Shown here one piece after another: positions 62,564-64,000 of a stretch of DNA of 64,000 nt. The stretch's first letter is position 1; every line of letters begins with the position of its first letter. The DNA is taken from contig NZ_CP110011.1 in the NCBI RefSeq assembly GCF_025947345.1, positions 4,588,001 through 4,652,000 on the forward strand, in the 5' to 3' direction. The stretch comes from Flavobacterium sp. N502536 (GTDB lineage Bacteria; Bacteroidota; Bacteroidia; Flavobacteriales; Flavobacteriaceae). The translations under genes were made by a program, and so were the position numbers. Under the pieces are notes generated by a model. The model saw only the letters and a program-made list of their open reading frames with translations. It was not told the origin of the DNA and searched no databases.

Positions 62564-63277
62564 TTAGTTGATTGAATTGTTTACTAAAACATCTACATTT
62601 CTATGATTCATTTTCTCAGAAAGAATCACTCCGTCTTTCATCACAATTGTTTTTTGCGAAAACGAAGCATCATAATCCGAATGTGTTACCATCAAAATTG
62701 TAGCACCGCTCGCATGAAGATCCGTCAATAACTCCATTACTTCGTTACCATTTTTACTGTCCAGATTTCCCGTAGGCTCATCGGCCAAAATAATTTTCGG
62801 GTCGTTAATTAAGGCTCTTGCAACGGCCACACGCTGCTGCTGTCCTCCCGAAAGTTGTTGCGGATAATGTTTCAAACGATGTGCAATGCCCAATATAGTG
62901 GCAATTTCCTGTACTTTTTTCTTTCGCTCTGCCGAAGGAACATTATTATAAATCAGTGGCAATTCGATATTGTCAAAAACGGATAATTCATCAATTAAAT
63001 TAAAATTCTGAAAAATGAATCCGATATTTTCTTTTCTGGCTTTCGATTTAAATTTCTCTTTCAGCCCAATCATTTCCTGTCCTAACAATTCGTAACTTCC
63101 GCCGGAAGCGCTGTCTAATAATCCGATAATGTTCAATAACGTTGATTTTCCGCTTCCGGATGGTCCCATGATCGACACAAAATCGCCTTCGTTAATGGTT
63201 AATGAAATTTCGCTTAAAGCTTTTGTCTCTACTTCTTCGGTTCTGAAAATTTTTGAAAGCTCTTTAATCCTGATCAT
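62564..63277 (-). CDS. ABC transporter ATP-binding protein, MacB/LolD type
   Basis: A 237-residue ATPase. Walker [10 protein letters not shown] (about 39-47), Q-loop [11 protein letters not shown] (about 85-95), signature [16 protein letters not shown] (about 141-156), Walker [15 protein letters not shown] (about 161-174) and switch histidine in [11 protein letters not shown] (about 196-206). The sequence [12 protein letters not shown] and the TGNLDSKNG form place it in the MacB/LolD/FtsE group that energises FtsX-type permeases. It is the first gene of the three-gene operon; no adaptor (MacA) gene is present in the window. Confidence 0.95.
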   Translation of the reverse strand: MIRIKELSKIFRTEEVETKALSEISLTINEGDFVSIMGPSGSGKSTLLNIIGLLDSASGGSYELLGQEMIGLKEKFKSKARKENIGFIFQNFNLIDELSVFDNIELPLIYNNVPSAERKKKVQEIATILGIAHRLKHYPQQLSGGQQQRVAVARALINDPKIILADEPTGNLDSKNGNEVMELLTDLHASGATILMVTHSDYDASFSQKTIVMKDGVILSEKMNHRNVDVLVNNSIN

Positions 63278-63557
63278 AATAATTTCTTTTTGATGTTTGT
63301 TTTTCTCTCTGAGAATTTTATTGCCGAAGTAAAAAACAGATCCTAAATTAAGATAATAGATAACATAATCTATAAATATCTATTTTTGTTACATTTACCA
63401 GCAATAATGATTCTACTATTTGATGATTTGTTAATGGTAATGTGATTTTCATGCCAAAAACTTAAAATTTGTAACTGCCTAATTTTAAATTTTTTATTAT
63501 TTAAAAGAATTCAAAAGTGTCCAATAATGGACAGCTTTCGTCCAAAACCGAACAAAA
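63278..63557. promoter_or_regulatory. Divergent promoter region with TGTCCA-N4-TGGACA dyad (63518-63533)
   Basis: Between the ABC operon and the regulator gene. TGTCCA-ATAA-TGGACA is a perfect 6-4-6 dyad ending 24 bp before the regulator ATG; a further GTCCA half-site follows at 63539-63543. A CATGCCAA block at 63450-63457 resembles the complement of a sigma-54 -24 element aimed at the ABC operon, but the -12 GC is not conserved. Confidence 0.45.
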
Positions 63558-64000
63558 ATGAAAAAGACAAATGCTGCAATATTAATCATAGACGATCAGG
63601 AAGACATCCTTTTTGCGTCGAAAGTGTTCCTCAAAAAGTATTTTGAAGACATTTATACGCTCAATAATCCGAAAAAAATTGTCGAATTATTGGCAAAAAA
63701 CAGCATTGATGTGGTCTTATTGGATATGAATTACAGAATAGGTTTTGAAGACGGAAAAGAAGGTTTGTATTTATTGAAGGAAATTAAAACGCTTTCACCA
63801 AAAACCGTTGTGATTTTGATGACTGCTTTTGGCAAAGTCGAAACCGCTGTTGAAGGCTTAAAATCAGGTGCTTTTGATTATATCTTAAAACCCTGGGAAA
63901 ATAAAAAACTGCTGGAATCTGTCAAACAGGCTGTCGACAAATCCCGAAAAGAACAAAAGAAAACCAGAAATATCGAAGTTGAAAATGACTTTTTTATAGG
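63558..64000 (+). CDS. Sigma-54-type response regulator (NtrC family), N-terminal part
   Basis: The gene runs off the right edge; 147 codons are visible. The receiver domain has acidic D12-D13 in LIIDDQEDILF, phospho-acceptor D56 in VVLLDMNYRIGFEDGKEGLYLL and the lysine in YILKPWENKKLLESV (about 113). After the receiver a charged linker (SRKEQKKTRNIEVENDFFIG) begins. The LLDMNY...FEDGKEGLYLL form with an extended loop after the aspartate is the one found in Bacteroidetes NtrC-type regulators with a sigma-54 AAA+ domain; that domain itself is outside the window. It is divergent from the ABC operon, which it probably controls. Confidence 0.8.
   Translation, partial: MKKTNAAILIIDDQEDILFASKVFLKKYFEDIYTLNNPKKIVELLAKNSIDVVLLDMNYRIGFEDGKEGLYLLKEIKTLSPKTVVILMTAFGKVETAVEGLKSGAFDYILKPWENKKLLESVKQAVDKSRKEQKKTRNIEVENDFFI

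Noticed and set aside
63450..63457. Sigma-54 promoter for the ABC operon (complement of CATGCCAA)
   Set aside because: The -24-like half is good, but at the -12 position the invariant GC is replaced; without mapping it is not called.

Overview
The window reads as chromosomal DNA of a flavobacterium, most likely Flavobacterium or a close relative. The evidence is the AT-rich composition, promoters of the Bacteroidetes type (TTG-N19-TAnnTTTG), a type IX secretion sorting domain on a SprB-repeat adhesin, several TonB-dependent receptors with carboxypeptidase-like N-termini, an Oar-like receptor, a DUF5690 transporter and FtsX/MacB permease clusters. No tRNA, rRNA, CRISPR array, insertion sequence or prophage was recognised.

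Layout. 1-10.6 kb: the edge of a probable ECF sigma factor, a tail-collar (Mdp-like) protein convergent with a SAM methyltransferase, a 2096-residue SprB-repeat surface protein followed by an outer-membrane barrel, then a RadC-like protein divergent from a small HTH protein. 10.7-23.5 kb: a bestrophin channel, an OmpR-type response regulator and sensor kinase, an Oar-like receptor with regularly spaced direct repeats upstream, and a convergent metal-efflux operon (small acidic protein, CzcA fused to a TolC-like factor, and the membrane-fusion adaptor). 24-40.5 kb: an NRPS-independent hydroxamate siderophore locus with nitroreductase, PLP decarboxylase, NIS synthetase fused to acyltransferase, lysine-type N-monooxygenase, second NIS synthetase, MATE exporter, acyl carrier protein with acyl ligase, TonB receptor and PepSY reductase-like protein. 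A shared operator-like sequence marks three of its promoters. 40.6-50.8 kb: a TPR protein, an XRE-cupin regulator, and a leftward set consisting of an extracellular phosphodiesterase/phosphatase with LamG domain, a phosphonatase-like HAD enzyme, a TIGR03364-type FAD oxidoreductase, a DUF5690 transporter and a TonB receptor. This looks like an organophosphonate or aminophosphonate scavenging locus. 51.3-56.7 kb: a signalling block (YegP-like protein, PAS kinase, NarL-type regulator, membrane kinase) in which both kinase genes carry the same promoter architecture. 56.8-64 kb: a polysaccharide deacetylase lipoprotein, a three-gene ABC exporter operon of MacB/FtsX type, and a divergent sigma-54-type response regulator cut by the window edge.

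Between genes the chromosome is rich in small repeats: heptamer arrays set directly after stop codons, mini-hairpins with a CC-N3-GG core whose arms covary, a 37-bp GCAGATT-type repeat, a 288-bp tandem duplication and a 245-bp element with terminal inverted repeats. None of these has an obvious function. Together with the shared kinase promoter and the iron operator they are the most interesting non-coding signals here. All functional calls rest on reading the translated sequence by eye; no database search was run.
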